A DNA stretch of 13,085 nt, taken from the NCBI GenBank assembly GCA_039812985.1, contig JBDHUL010000024.1, forward strand, positions 1-13,085. Direction: 5' to 3'. The DNA comes from JAPUDS01 sp039812985. GTDB lineage: Bacteria; Patescibacteriota; Saccharimonadia; Saccharimonadales; Saccharimonadaceae. Positions 1-7,186 of this stretch are shown here, piece by piece (position 1 is the first letter of the stretch; each line of letters starts with the position of its first letter). The position numbers and the translations under genes are program-made. A model generated the notes under the pieces. That model was not told the DNA's origin. It was given only the letters and a program-made list of their open reading frames with translations, and ran no database searches.

Positions 1-667
1 CTGCGTCATTGTAACGTATTTTTCGACCCATACCAGCAGCGGCAACCTGAGCCGAAAACAGGTTATTTGGGTGAAACACCACTACGTTAGAAGCAGTCTG
101 AAACCGAGCAATATTTGCTTTGGCACCGACATATTCGTCCATATCCATATGCACATCCATATGGTCAGGTTCAATCATAAGGACAACAGCTACCTGCGGA
201 CTTTTTTGAAGGTCCCATAGCTGAAAGCTACTGAGCTCGAACACCACAACATCACTCTGCTTAACAACGGGAAGTACCTCGAGGGCTGGCACACCAATAT
301 TGCCCACGAGATGCACCGTTCGACCAGCTGCTCGCAATATGCTCGTAATGAGGCTACTCGTGGTTCCTTTGCCTTTCGTACCAGTAACACCGATGATCGG
401 TGCGGGACACCGATCAAAAAACTCGTTCGTTGCCGACCATACGTTCTTCACCCCCTGCAACTTATCAGGACGAAGCGATGCCGTCCGGACGACCATGTCA
501 TAGGCGCCAAGATGTTCGAGCGCCCTTTCTCCAGTAATAACCGTGACTCCCACCGGCGCGTCTGTAACCGCTTTTTCATCAAGTATTGTTACGAGATCGC
601 CGCGTGCACGCCAGTACGCGGCGCTTGCCCTACCTTCGAGGCCATACCCAGCCAGCGCTATATTCAT
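1..667 (-). CDS. murD: UDP-N-acetylmuramoyl-L-alanine--D-glutamate ligase MurD (N-terminal part, cut by window edge)
   Basis: About 222 residues are visible and the frame is open to the window edge; the C-terminal ligand-binding domain is outside. MurD uses ATP in the cytoplasm to add D-glutamate to UDP-MurNAc-L-alanine, the second amino-acid step of peptidoglycan precursor synthesis. Seen: an N-terminal Rossmann-like start (AGYGLEG, residues 6-12), an ATP loop GTKGKGTT (96-103), NIG (123-125), the MurD-type block FELSSFQL (143-150) with Glu144, EPDHMDVH (166-173) with His169, and Lys183 where the family has its carbamylated lysine. Oddities: the usual SPG substrate motif is replaced by RTASLRPD (61-68), and the P-loop has K and G where most Mur ligases have N and S/T. 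The ATG at 667-665 has no Shine-Dalgarno and lies 6 bases after a TGG-TAAAAT element. ELSSFQL favours MurD over MurC, MurE or FolC. It follows the peptidase gene by 30 bases. Confidence 0.9.
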   Translation of the reverse strand, partial: MNIALAGYGLEGRASAAYWRARGDLVTILDEKAVTDAPVGVTVITGERALEHLGAYDMVVRTASLRPDKLQGVKNVWSATNEFFDRCPAPIIGVTGTKGKGTTSSLITSILRAAGRTVHLVGNIGVPALEVLPVVKQSDVVVFELSSFQLWDLQKSPQVAVVLMIEPDHMDVHMDMDEYVGAKANIARFQTASNVVVFHPNNLFSAQVAAAGMGRKIRYNDA

Positions 668-673
668 CTACTT

Positions 674-682
674 ATTTTACCA
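674..682 (-). promoter_or_regulatory. Extended -10 promoter of murD, predicted leaderless
   Basis: On the minus strand TGG (682-680) is followed directly by TAAAAT (679-674) and, six bases later, by the murD ATG (667). A start site about 7 bases below the hexamer would fall on the A of the ATG. No good -35 match is visible. An overlapping TATAGT (687-682) is an alternative -10 that would give a leader of roughly 8-9 bases. This is inferred from sequence alone. Confidence 0.45.
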
Positions 683-697
683 CTATACACTTCTGTT

Positions 698-1975
698 TTA
701 GAACAGAGGCTCGAACTTGGTTGCAAGTTCACGAATGAACGCAATGTCGCTGTTGCCATAAGCCCCGAACGTCCAACAATTTGCAGCAAAAAATTGTCTG
801 GCCGTTTCGACAATATGTTCCCTTGTTACGGCGCGGATGGCCGCCGGCTGGTTCATAAAATCCTCAATCTTTCCGTCAAAAAAGTATCTCCCTGCGTACC
901 AGTTATTGATACGTCCAACAGTTTGTGCGCCCATTTGGTGACGACCGAGAGCGTAACTCTTGGCCGCTTCGACCTCTTCTTCATCGAGATCACCCGTAAG
1001 CACCGCCGCAACTTCCTCAACCACAATATCGATCAGCTGCCCTACCGTGTCAATATTTGCCTGCGCCCCAAAGTCCCAAGAACTATTGTGGTCGTATGTT
1101 GATGTGTCGGAAAACATACTGTACACTACGCCTTTTTTTCGAGCGCGACCGAGTATACGAGAACGCAGAGTACCCGTCAATATATGATTTAAGAAATCCA
1201 TCGCGTCGTCTTCTTCGTCACTGAGCCGCCGCGACACATTGAGCGAGAGTCCAAATGTTAAGTTAGGAGCGTCCTTGCGTCGGACCAGAAATGCACCTGC
1301 ACTGTGCAGTTCATCGACCGGTATCGGCAGTCGTTCCCCTTCGGCTAGGCCCCACGTGTTCAGTATATCTTCAAGTCTGCTAAGATTACGTGAAAAATCA
1401 CCAGCTACCACAAAACGCATATTGCCCGCTGTATGCGTTCGCCGGTAGTGCTCTTTGACATCCTGCACGCGTATCTCACCGAGTAGCGCGAGCCGCTCTG
1501 AGTACGTCAGCGTATCCTCGCCTAGTTCCTGAGACATTTTTGACCACAGCAGACGTTCCGGAATATTCAAGTACCCCGTCAACTCGCTTTTGACGTTGCC
1601 TCGTTCACTTATAAACTCATCTTCGCGGAACAGCGGTTCAGTGATTGCAGTACGCTGAAGGTCAAGTATTCGATCCCATTCGAACTGAGCGCATTCGGCC
1701 TCATACACCATGGCAATATCGGCAGTAAAAGCGTTATGGTAGGCCCCATTCTTCGTAAATTCGGCTTCATATTCATGGGCATCTTTACAACGCTTGTTCG
1801 CTCCAAACGCCATGTGCTCCATGATATGAGCCGTCTCATAGATGCTCTTGTCGCGGGTAAAACGGTTCCCCGCACGAAAGTGAAACTGCGTGCTCATTAC
1901 CTGTGCCCCCGGCACATCAACCACCAGCCCACGAGCCCCATTTTTGAGGGTAAGTTCTGTAACAGTGTGCTTCAT
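698..1975 (-). CDS. M16-family zinc metallopeptidase (processing-peptidase/PqqL-like)
   Basis: 425 residues, the usual length of a single two-domain M16B peptidase subunit. The inverted zinc motif HIMEH is at 50-54 (ligands His50 and His54, catalytic Glu53). The third ligand is Glu131, 77 residues after His54, which matches HxxEH-x76-E, within ERGNVKSEL (124-132). The second half carries the matching inactive-type domain, with GVVYS (282-286) supplying the conserved Tyr. No signal peptide or membrane helix is visible, so it is probably cytoplasmic unless anchored otherwise. Family members degrade peptides or process precursors; the substrate cannot be read here. No partner subunit gene is in the window, so it may form a homodimer. 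The ATG comes 3 bases after the secA stop and has no Shine-Dalgarno, which points to translational coupling with secA. The HxxEH motif and its downstream Glu look intact, so activity is expected. Confidence 0.88.
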   Translation of the reverse strand: MKHTVTELTLKNGARGLVVDVPGAQVMSTQFHFRAGNRFTRDKSIYETAHIMEHMAFGANKRCKDAHEYEAEFTKNGAYHNAFTADIAMVYEAECAQFEWDRILDLQRTAITEPLFREDEFISERGNVKSELTGYLNIPERLLWSKMSQELGEDTLTYSERLALLGEIRVQDVKEHYRRTHTAGNMRFVVAGDFSRNLSRLEDILNTWGLAEGERLPIPVDELHSAGAFLVRRKDAPNLTFGLSLNVSRRLSDEEDDAMDFLNHILTGTLRSRILGRARKKGVVYSMFSDTSTYDHNSSWDFGAQANIDTVGQLIDIVVEEVAAVLTGDLDEEEVEAAKSYALGRHQMGAQTVGRINNWYAGRYFFDGKIEDFMNQPAAIRAVTREHIVETARQFFAANCWTFGAYGNSDIAFIRELATKFEPLF

Positions 1976-1978
1976 GAT

Positions 1979-4594
1979 CTAGTGACGCTTGCGGGACGCG
2001 CGGGTGGCCTTTCGTTTTTTCTTAATCGCTTTTTTCTTTCCGCGTATTTCACTGCGGCCCTTTTTTACCTTGAATTCGTCTTCGCCATGCTTCTCAGGCA
2101 TGCCGATTTCATTCACCCCAGTTTCAACGGCACTTCCTGCCGCCTGGGTAAGTTCTGACTCGTACGTATCATCCGTCATTTTAGCCTGGCTAACGTCTTG
2201 TTTGCGAACGCTAAATATCATTCTGAGCACCTCTTGACGGAGTGTACCCTGCAAGCTATCGAACAGCTTCTGAGACTCGCTGCGATACTCCACGAGAGGA
2301 TCGCGCTGCCCCACACTACGCCAATGTATACCGTCACGAAGATGCTGCATGTTTTCAAGATGATTCATCCAGAGCACATCGAGCACCTGTAGATAGACTT
2401 CTCGTTCGACACCGCGCAGCAACTCTTCACCTAGTTCCTTTTCTTTCGCTCCATAAAGTTTTTTCGCGGCCTTTAGAGCAAGCGCCGTCCGCACGTTATC
2501 TTTTTTCTCAAGTCCAATTTTGAGTAAATCCTTGTTCTCAAGCGGTATAACGGCTGCAAACTCTTCGCTGAATTTTGGATTATTTTTCGATGGAAGCAGT
2601 GTTAACTCTTTTACCTTATCGGTAAGAAGCCTCTCGATTTCGGGCTGGATATTTTCACCTTCGAGAATTTCGCGCCGAATTTTATAGACAACTTTTCGAT
2701 GGCGGTTAATAACATTGTCATACTGCACGACGTTTTTTCGAGTGTCGTAACTATAGCCTTCGACGCGCTTCTGAGCCGCCTCGAGTGTTTTTGATACGGC
2801 TCTGTTTTCTATTGGTTCATCCTCTGCGACTCCAAGACGGTCCATCAGTGCCGCAATACGCTCTCCCTGAAATATCCGCATGAGATCGTCTTCGGTTGAT
2901 ACGTAAAACTGACTTGTTCCGGGATCTCCCTGGCGACCACCGCGGCCGCGAAGCTGATTGTCGATCCGCCTCGCTTCGTGACGTTCGCTTCCGAGCACAA
3001 CCAGCCCGCCGAGCTTGCGCGAATCGTCATCAAGCACAATGTCCGTACCTCGGCCAGCAATGTTCGTTGCAAGCGTGACGGCACCTTTTTGACCGGCTTT
3101 TGTCACAATAGCCGCCTCTCGTTCGTTATTTTTGGCATTGAGCAGCTCGTGCGGAATACCGGCCTTTTTAAGCGCCCCTGATATGAGTTCATTCTTCGCA
3201 ATCGAGGCCGAACCGATGAGCACGGGCTGGCCTTTTTCATGAAATGCTCTCACATCCTCAACCAGAGCAGATATTTTGCCTTTTTCCGTTTTAAATATCT
3301 TGTCCGGTTTGTCAGTACGAACCATCGGTTTGTTCGGCGGCACCTGGACAACATCAAGGCCATAAATCTGCTGAAACTCCTCAGCTTCGGTAAAAGCCGT
3401 TCCAGTCATGCCTGACAATTTTGCGTACAATCGAAAATAATTTTGGAAGCTGACTGTCGCAAGCGTCATACTTTCTTGGAGCACTGGCACACTTTCTTTC
3501 GCTTCAATAGCCTGGTGTAGACCCTCATTGTAGCGTCGTCCATGCATAAGACGGCCAGTAAACTCATCGACTATAATAACTTCGTTATCGACATTGACAA
3601 CATAGTCTTTGTCCCGTCGAAATAAAACTTCGGCCTTGAGCGCCTGATCCATGTGGTATACGCTTCGAACATAGTCTGGACTATACAGGTTCTTAATGCC
3701 TAACATTTTTTCAACTTTATCGACCCCCTCATCAGTAAGCGCCACACTACGCCGTTTCTCATCAAGTATATAGTGTTCCGGCTTTAGCGATTGTGCAAGT
3801 TTGGCAAACTTGATGTAATTGTCGGGATTTTCGGCAGCTGGGGCGGAAATAATGAGCGGTGTACGTGCTTCGTCTATAAGAATAGAGTCAACTTCGTCAA
3901 CGATAGCAAAGTTCAGATCGCGCTGACGCAAAAGATCGGTTTCATCCACCATATTGTCACGCAAATAGTCAAAACCAAACTCGTTATTGGTTCCGTAAGT
4001 AATGTCGGCCGCATAGGCTTCTTTGCGTGTACATGGGCGGAGACGTTTCATACGTAAGTCATCGTGGTCAGGATTGTCATACTTCGGATCAAACAGGAAC
4101 GATTGATCGTTAATGATGCATCCGACTCTCAAGCCCAAATAGTGATGCACCTCACCCATCCAGCCAGCATCGCGCTGAGCGAGGTAATCATTGACCGTTA
4201 CGACGTGCACACCCTTACCGGATAAAGCATTCAAGTAACTCGGCAACGTCGCCATGAGGGTTTTGCCCTCACCGGTTTTTAACTCGGCAACATTGCCCTC
4301 ATGAAGCACCATACCTCCGATAAGCTGTACGTCATAGTGACGCTGGCCAAGTACGCGGCTTGACGCTTCCCGTACCAAAGCAAATGCCTCGGGAAGTATC
4401 GTGTCGAGCGTCACTCCTTTTTTCTCCAACTTCTTTTTTAATATTTCGGTTTGCGACTTTAGCTCTGCAACCTTCATATCATGGTACTTTTCAGCAAGAG
4501 CATTCACTTCACTGACGCGCTTTTGCAAACGCTTCAATGTCCTCTTCTGCGGGTCGCCAAATATTTTTGTCAGGGCAGTTTGTTTCGTTACCAT
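1979..4594 (-). CDS. secA: Protein translocase motor ATPase SecA
   Basis: 871 residues from the chosen ATG. SecA drives unfolded preproteins through the SecYEG channel at the membrane. Seen (numbered from this ATG): the family N-terminus KIFGDPQKRTLKRL (10-23), Walker A TGEGKT (107-112), DEVDSILIDEARTPLIIS (233-250) with the DEVD box, TNNEFGFDYLRDNM (202-215), the second nucleotide domain with TNIAGRGTDI (510-519) and QLRGRGGRQGDPG (547-559), then the helical wing/scaffold with GIHWRSVGQRDPLVEYR (755-771). A longer frame starts at a GTG (4621), but family alignment and the AAGGA run just upstream favour the ATG at 4594; that run is only two bases from the ATG, closer than usual. The C-terminal zinc-binding CxC...CH/CC linker is absent; the last 30 residues are instead basic (17 Lys/Arg). 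It lies downstream of hpf and is coupled to the M16 peptidase gene. Confidence 0.97.
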   Translation of the reverse strand: MVTKQTALTKIFGDPQKRTLKRLQKRVSEVNALAEKYHDMKVAELKSQTEILKKKLEKKGVTLDTILPEAFALVREASSRVLGQRHYDVQLIGGMVLHEGNVAELKTGEGKTLMATLPSYLNALSGKGVHVVTVNDYLAQRDAGWMGEVHHYLGLRVGCIINDQSFLFDPKYDNPDHDDLRMKRLRPCTRKEAYAADITYGTNNEFGFDYLRDNMVDETDLLRQRDLNFAIVDEVDSILIDEARTPLIISAPAAENPDNYIKFAKLAQSLKPEHYILDEKRRSVALTDEGVDKVEKMLGIKNLYSPDYVRSVYHMDQALKAEVLFRRDKDYVVNVDNEVIIVDEFTGRLMHGRRYNEGLHQAIEAKESVPVLQESMTLATVSFQNYFRLYAKLSGMTGTAFTEAEEFQQIYGLDVVQVPPNKPMVRTDKPDKIFKTEKGKISALVEDVRAFHEKGQPVLIGSASIAKNELISGALKKAGIPHELLNAKNNEREAAIVTKAGQKGAVTLATNIAGRGTDIVLDDDSRKLGGLVVLGSERHEARRIDNQLRGRGGRQGDPGTSQFYVSTEDDLMRIFQGERIAALMDRLGVAEDEPIENRAVSKTLEAAQKRVEGYSYDTRKNVVQYDNVINRHRKVVYKIRREILEGENIQPEIERLLTDKVKELTLLPSKNNPKFSEEFAAVIPLENKDLLKIGLEKKDNVRTALALKAAKKLYGAKEKELGEELLRGVEREVYLQVLDVLWMNHLENMQHLRDGIHWRSVGQRDPLVEYRSESQKLFDSLQGTLRQEVLRMIFSVRKQDVSQAKMTDDTYESELTQAAGSAVETGVNEIGMPEKHGEDEFKVKKGRSEIRGKKKAIKKKRKATRASRKRH

Positions 4595-4644
4595 AGTCCT
4601 TCGTTTGTTCCCTCTCCACACTTAAACAGTCGTTCGAATATCAA

Positions 4645-4662
4645 CCTACAGTATACCTTAGG
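4645..4662 (-). promoter_or_regulatory. Possible secA promoter (-10) inside an 18-bp imperfect palindrome
   Basis: In the hpf-secA gap, TATACT (4655-4650, minus strand) resembles a -10 hexamer and would give a leader of about 50 bases before the secA ATG. It lies within CCTAAGGTATACTGTAGG (4662-4645), a dyad with a perfect GTATAC core and CCTA/TAGG arms (14 of 18 positions symmetrical). No -35 consensus is seen at the right spacing. It could be an operator over a weak promoter, or chance. The rest of the gap shows no terminator. Confidence 0.25.
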
Positions 4663-4696
4663 AATACACTGAGCGGTAGGGGTTTACACAACAATA

Positions 4697-5056
4697 CTAC
4701 GCGACGCCTTGCTTGAACCGTGCAACCCGAGCACGCCAGCCTTTCGCCGGCTCATTCGTTTCCTTGTAGCGACGAAGTTGGTCGGCCAGTTTTGCCTCAA
4801 CAATATCGATTGCGGCCATCATATTCATCGTTGAATCTTTGGCGGCAATAACTTTGTTTGGAACAATCACTTTCGCGTCACATTCGTATTTGTTGCCGTT
4901 GGCACGGTTTACTTCTTTGAGCACCACTTCGGCGCTAAATGTTTTGCGGGCATGCCGTGGAAGAAAACGGCTTAGGCTGCCTATTTTTTTTACAACATAT
5001 TTTTTGGTAGGCTCGTCTGGCGAATAACGCACACTTGTAATCTCAATGCTTTCCAT
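4697..5056 (-). CDS. hpf: Ribosome hibernation-promoting factor / RaiA (YfiA) family
   Basis: 119 residues, the short form of the family, without the C-terminal dimerisation domain found in long HPF. Members bind the 30S decoding region and silence ribosomes in stress or stationary phase. Seen: an N-terminal strand (MESIEITSVRYSP), a Lys/Arg-rich stretch around residues 18-40, the strand KYECDAKVIVPN (56-67), and the hallmark second helix with MAAIDIVEAKLADQLRRYK (80-98), matching the family pattern of an AID...L..QLr+yK helix. A strong Shine-Dalgarno AGGAGG lies 4 bases before the ATG. It sits directly upstream of secA, an arrangement also known in Firmicutes. A TGG-TATAAT promoter lies upstream. 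The C-terminal KGWRARVARFKQGVA is basic and specific to this protein. Confidence 0.9.
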   Translation of the reverse strand: MESIEITSVRYSPDEPTKKYVVKKIGSLSRFLPRHARKTFSAEVVLKEVNRANGNKYECDAKVIVPNKVIAAKDSTMNMMAAIDIVEAKLADQLRRYKETNEPAKGWRARVARFKQGVA

Positions 5057-5060
5057 GAAC

Positions 5061-5066
5061 CCTCCT
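5061..5066 (-). promoter_or_regulatory. Strong Shine-Dalgarno of hpf
   Basis: AGGAGG on the minus strand, followed by GTTC and the ATG at 5056. It is one of the best ribosome binding sites in the window and contrasts with the genes that seem leaderless. Confidence 0.8.
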
Positions 5067-5085
5067 TTTTTAAGAAGCTGTCCTT

Positions 5086-5094
5086 ATTATACCA
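5086..5094 (-). promoter_or_regulatory. Extended -10 promoter of hpf(-secA-M16)
   Basis: TGG (5094-5092) precedes a perfect TATAAT (5091-5086). A TTGCAC (5116-5111) is a weak -35 candidate at a long 19-base spacing, inside the end of the upstream membrane-protein gene. The predicted leader is about 20-25 bases and contains the AGGAGG. Because the following genes are close, it probably also feeds secA and the peptidase gene. Confidence 0.6.
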
Positions 5095-5117
5095 CCTCGC
5101 AACACTCCGGGTGCAAA

Positions 5118-6020
5118 CTAACGCCTGTAGAGATATATCATGCCAAGTAAGAACTGGAGCAGCGGCAAGACAAACACGAAGAATACGAGAAGGATAAGGA
5201 TAATTCTTACAACCGACGTATGGGTACCTGGCGTATTTTTGTAAATCTCCGGATGCTTTTGGATATGGAGCTTCAGTAACACCGCCACCACAATGCCAAG
5301 TGTCGCTGAGATGATCACGGACACAGTGAGCAATCGACTATATAATTCACCAGCCGCCTCCCAGCCGTTGAAAATAACTCCGACAACAAGCGCTACGGCC
5401 AGAGCAATAAACCCGTAGTTAGCGTATGCATAGGGACGAAGTTTGTTGTACTGCGCTTCGGCGTCCATAATCACCTTTGCATAAAGAAGGCCAACAAAGA
5501 GCACGAAATACGTTGAGTACAATTTACCCGCAATATCTGGCCATAAGACATCCCAAATATGCAATACGGCCGTGAAAAAACTCATGACAGCTATCGCAAC
5601 GGTCGCATTCGATAAAATACTCGTCGATAATCGTCGAGATGCATTTTGCTCCATATTAGATATCGAGATAACACCAAACACAATCGAGATATGGAGTATT
5701 GCCGCACCTATCGTCCAAATCGATCGCCAGGCGGTGCTGTCCATACCCCCTGCAAGTACAGAAATAACAGCAACAATGGCCGCAGCGACTAGTAATCCGA
5801 GTAGACATTTTATAAATAAGTTCCGAAACATCGCTGCGCTTATGCCAAAAATTTTTAATGGCTCTGAGCCTACGACAACATGGCCCTGAGTCTGCGAAGT
5901 CGCCGTGGGTATTGTGTTGGTAGATGCAACTGGCGCAGCCTCAGCTGGCTCAGCCAAATGTGACACTGACGGATTGTCCGTTGCCACAGTGTCTGTCGGA
6001 GAGGCATTGTATTGTTTCAT
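5118..6020 (-). CDS. Seven-helix integral membrane protein of unknown function
   Basis: 300 residues; I do not recognise the family. Residues 1-50 form a low-complexity tail rich in Ala, Thr, Ser and Pro with no signal peptide, probably disordered. Then come seven hydrophobic segments at about 67-91, 98-121, 133-160, 166-186, 199-219, 227-251 and 269-298, ending in a short positive YLYRR. Charged links include MDAEAQYNKLRPYAYANYG (185-203) and KLHIQKHPEIYKNTPG (250-265). I see no catalytic or transport signature. The ATG has no Shine-Dalgarno; a TGC-TATAGT element ends 7 bases upstream, consistent with a leaderless transcript. It lies between the PyrD-like gene and hpf, and its 3' end overlaps the hpf promoter region. 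The context gives no function. Confidence 0.8.
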   Translation of the reverse strand: MKQYNASPTDTVATDNPSVSHLAEPAEAAPVASTNTIPTATSQTQGHVVVGSEPLKIFGISAAMFRNLFIKCLLGLLVAAAIVAVISVLAGGMDSTAWRSIWTIGAAILHISIVFGVISISNMEQNASRRLSTSILSNATVAIAVMSFFTAVLHIWDVLWPDIAGKLYSTYFVLFVGLLYAKVIMDAEAQYNKLRPYAYANYGFIALAVALVVGVIFNGWEAAGELYSRLLTVSVIISATLGIVVAVLLKLHIQKHPEIYKNTPGTHTSVVRIILILLVFFVFVLPLLQFLLGMIYLYRR

Positions 6021-6027
6021 ACGTCAC

Positions 6028-6036
6028 ACTATAGCA
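6028..6036 (-). promoter_or_regulatory. Extended -10 promoter of the seven-helix protein gene, predicted leaderless
   Basis: TGC (6036-6034) followed by TATAGT (6033-6028), with seven bases to the ATG at 6020. There is no clear -35. The element fills the 36-base gap after the pyrD-like stop codon. Confidence 0.45.
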
Positions 6037-6056
6037 TAAACATAAGGATTTCTACA

Positions 6057-7184
6057 TCATGAGCCAGAACCCACGGCATCCAAAACGGTCGAGAAACCAT
6101 CTTTTCTAAGCAACTTCTCGAGTCCGGCATTCATCTCACCAACGAGCTGCGGTCCTTCGTAAATCAGTCCGGTGATCAGCGCAACTAGACTTGCGCCGGC
6201 ACAAATCTTTTCATAAGCATCGAGTGCGCTCATGACACCACCGATACCAATAATTATCAGGCGTCGGCCATAGTGCCGATAGGTATGGCGTATGAGTTCG
6301 GTCGATATATCTTTTGTCGGTTGCCCGCTCAATCCGCCCTTGACCGATGTCGGCAAGTCGCTCTGGAGTGCCACCTTATGGCGGTCTTTTAGCAAGTTCC
6401 CTATCGCCACCCCTGCCACATTGTGCTGAACGATGACGCCAAGTAGCGCATCAAATGCCGTGAGCGACAAACCTATAGGCATTTTTATTGTCACTGGTTT
6501 TTTCAGATGTAGCTCATCGACAGCGGTAAGTAGTTTCTCCAGCCGCTCGGCCGTCGTGAACGGCTCCCCGCCAAACGCATTTGGACACGAGATATTGATC
6601 TCAAGCACGCTCACCTGCCCAAGCTTGTCGAACACGCCGAGGCTCTTGCAGTAATCCTTAACGCCGGACTCGTCAGTGGCAGTTGCCGCCGAGTTGGTTT
6701 TTGCAACCGAAATCACAAGCGGAAAGTTGGAAAATAATTTCTCGTTATACCCTTTGACCCGTTCCGACACCACTGGCGTGCCCTCGCTCGGTAGACCAGC
6801 ATGTACAACGAGCGCCTTGTCGGCGGGCAATCTATTGAACCATGGTTTTTCGTTGCCTGCATAGTGCCCCCATGTCACCGACCCTCCCGTCATCCAGCCA
6901 AAACCGACGTGTTTCATGACTTTTGGCAACTCAACAGCCTTGTCAAACCCGGCGCTTAGCCCAATTGGATTTTCAAACTGTCGTCCAAATACCTCCATAT
7001 GCAGTAGACGACTACGGTGTCTCCACAGCTTCGGCAAACTCCGCACACCCGGCAGCCACTGCACCCGTTTCGCCGTTTTTAACAAGCCACGGTGCACATT
7101 ATCCGGCTCGCGCTGAAACATTAACGGCTTGATAACTGTTTGATACCCAAGCTTACTTATTTCTCGGACGATACGCTTCATCAC
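6057..7184 (-). CDS. Class-2-like dihydroorotate dehydrogenase family protein (PyrD-like, altered pocket)
   Basis: 375 residues from the GTG (7184); the ATG of the next codon (7181) is equally good. DHODH oxidises dihydroorotate to orotate in pyrimidine synthesis. The N-terminal helical extension, Y14-F23 (YQTVIKPLMF) through NPIGLSAGFDK (72-82), is typical of the membrane-associated class 2 enzymes. FMN-barrel motifs are present: Lys82, NISCPN (197-202), KMP (234-236), GGLSG (283-287), IGIGGV (312-317) and AGASLV (329-334). Oddities: position 200, Ser in class 2, is Cys as in class 1; the NRMGFNN block is replaced by VHAGLPS (127-133); and TNTT is replaced by IGNLL (261-265). Several residues expected to hold orotate are therefore missing, so the substrate may differ. 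No other pyrimidine gene is near. It starts 2 bases after the coiled-coil gene and lacks a Shine-Dalgarno, so the two are probably cotranscribed. Confidence 0.82.
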   Translation of the reverse strand: MMKRIVREISKLGYQTVIKPLMFQREPDNVHRGLLKTAKRVQWLPGVRSLPKLWRHRSRLLHMEVFGRQFENPIGLSAGFDKAVELPKVMKHVGFGWMTGGSVTWGHYAGNEKPWFNRLPADKALVVHAGLPSEGTPVVSERVKGYNEKLFSNFPLVISVAKTNSAATATDESGVKDYCKSLGVFDKLGQVSVLEINISCPNAFGGEPFTTAERLEKLLTAVDELHLKKPVTIKMPIGLSLTAFDALLGVIVQHNVAGVAIGNLLKDRHKVALQSDLPTSVKGGLSGQPTKDISTELIRHTYRHYGRRLIIIGIGGVMSALDAYEKICAGASLVALITGLIYEGPQLVGEMNAGLEKLLRKDGFSTVLDAVGSGS

Positions 7185-7186
7185 GA

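Noticed and set aside
120..165. Repeated CATATCCATATG-like words in murD
   Set aside because: They follow from the coded sequence DHMDVHMDMDEY, part of a conserved MurD block, and do not form a regular repeat.
693..706. Short inverted repeat CTGTT-TTAG-AACAG at the end of the M16 gene
   Set aside because: The stem is only five A/T-rich pairs and no T run follows on the minus strand, so it does not qualify as an intrinsic terminator.
311..1102. A 263-codon plus-strand open frame
   Set aside because: It lies opposite the clear murD and M16 coding frames, has no recognisable domain or ribosome site, and its protein is the low-complexity type produced by antisense frames.
1736..2158. A 140-codon plus-strand open frame across the secA/M16 junction
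   Set aside because: It is antisense to two well-supported genes and has no family signature.
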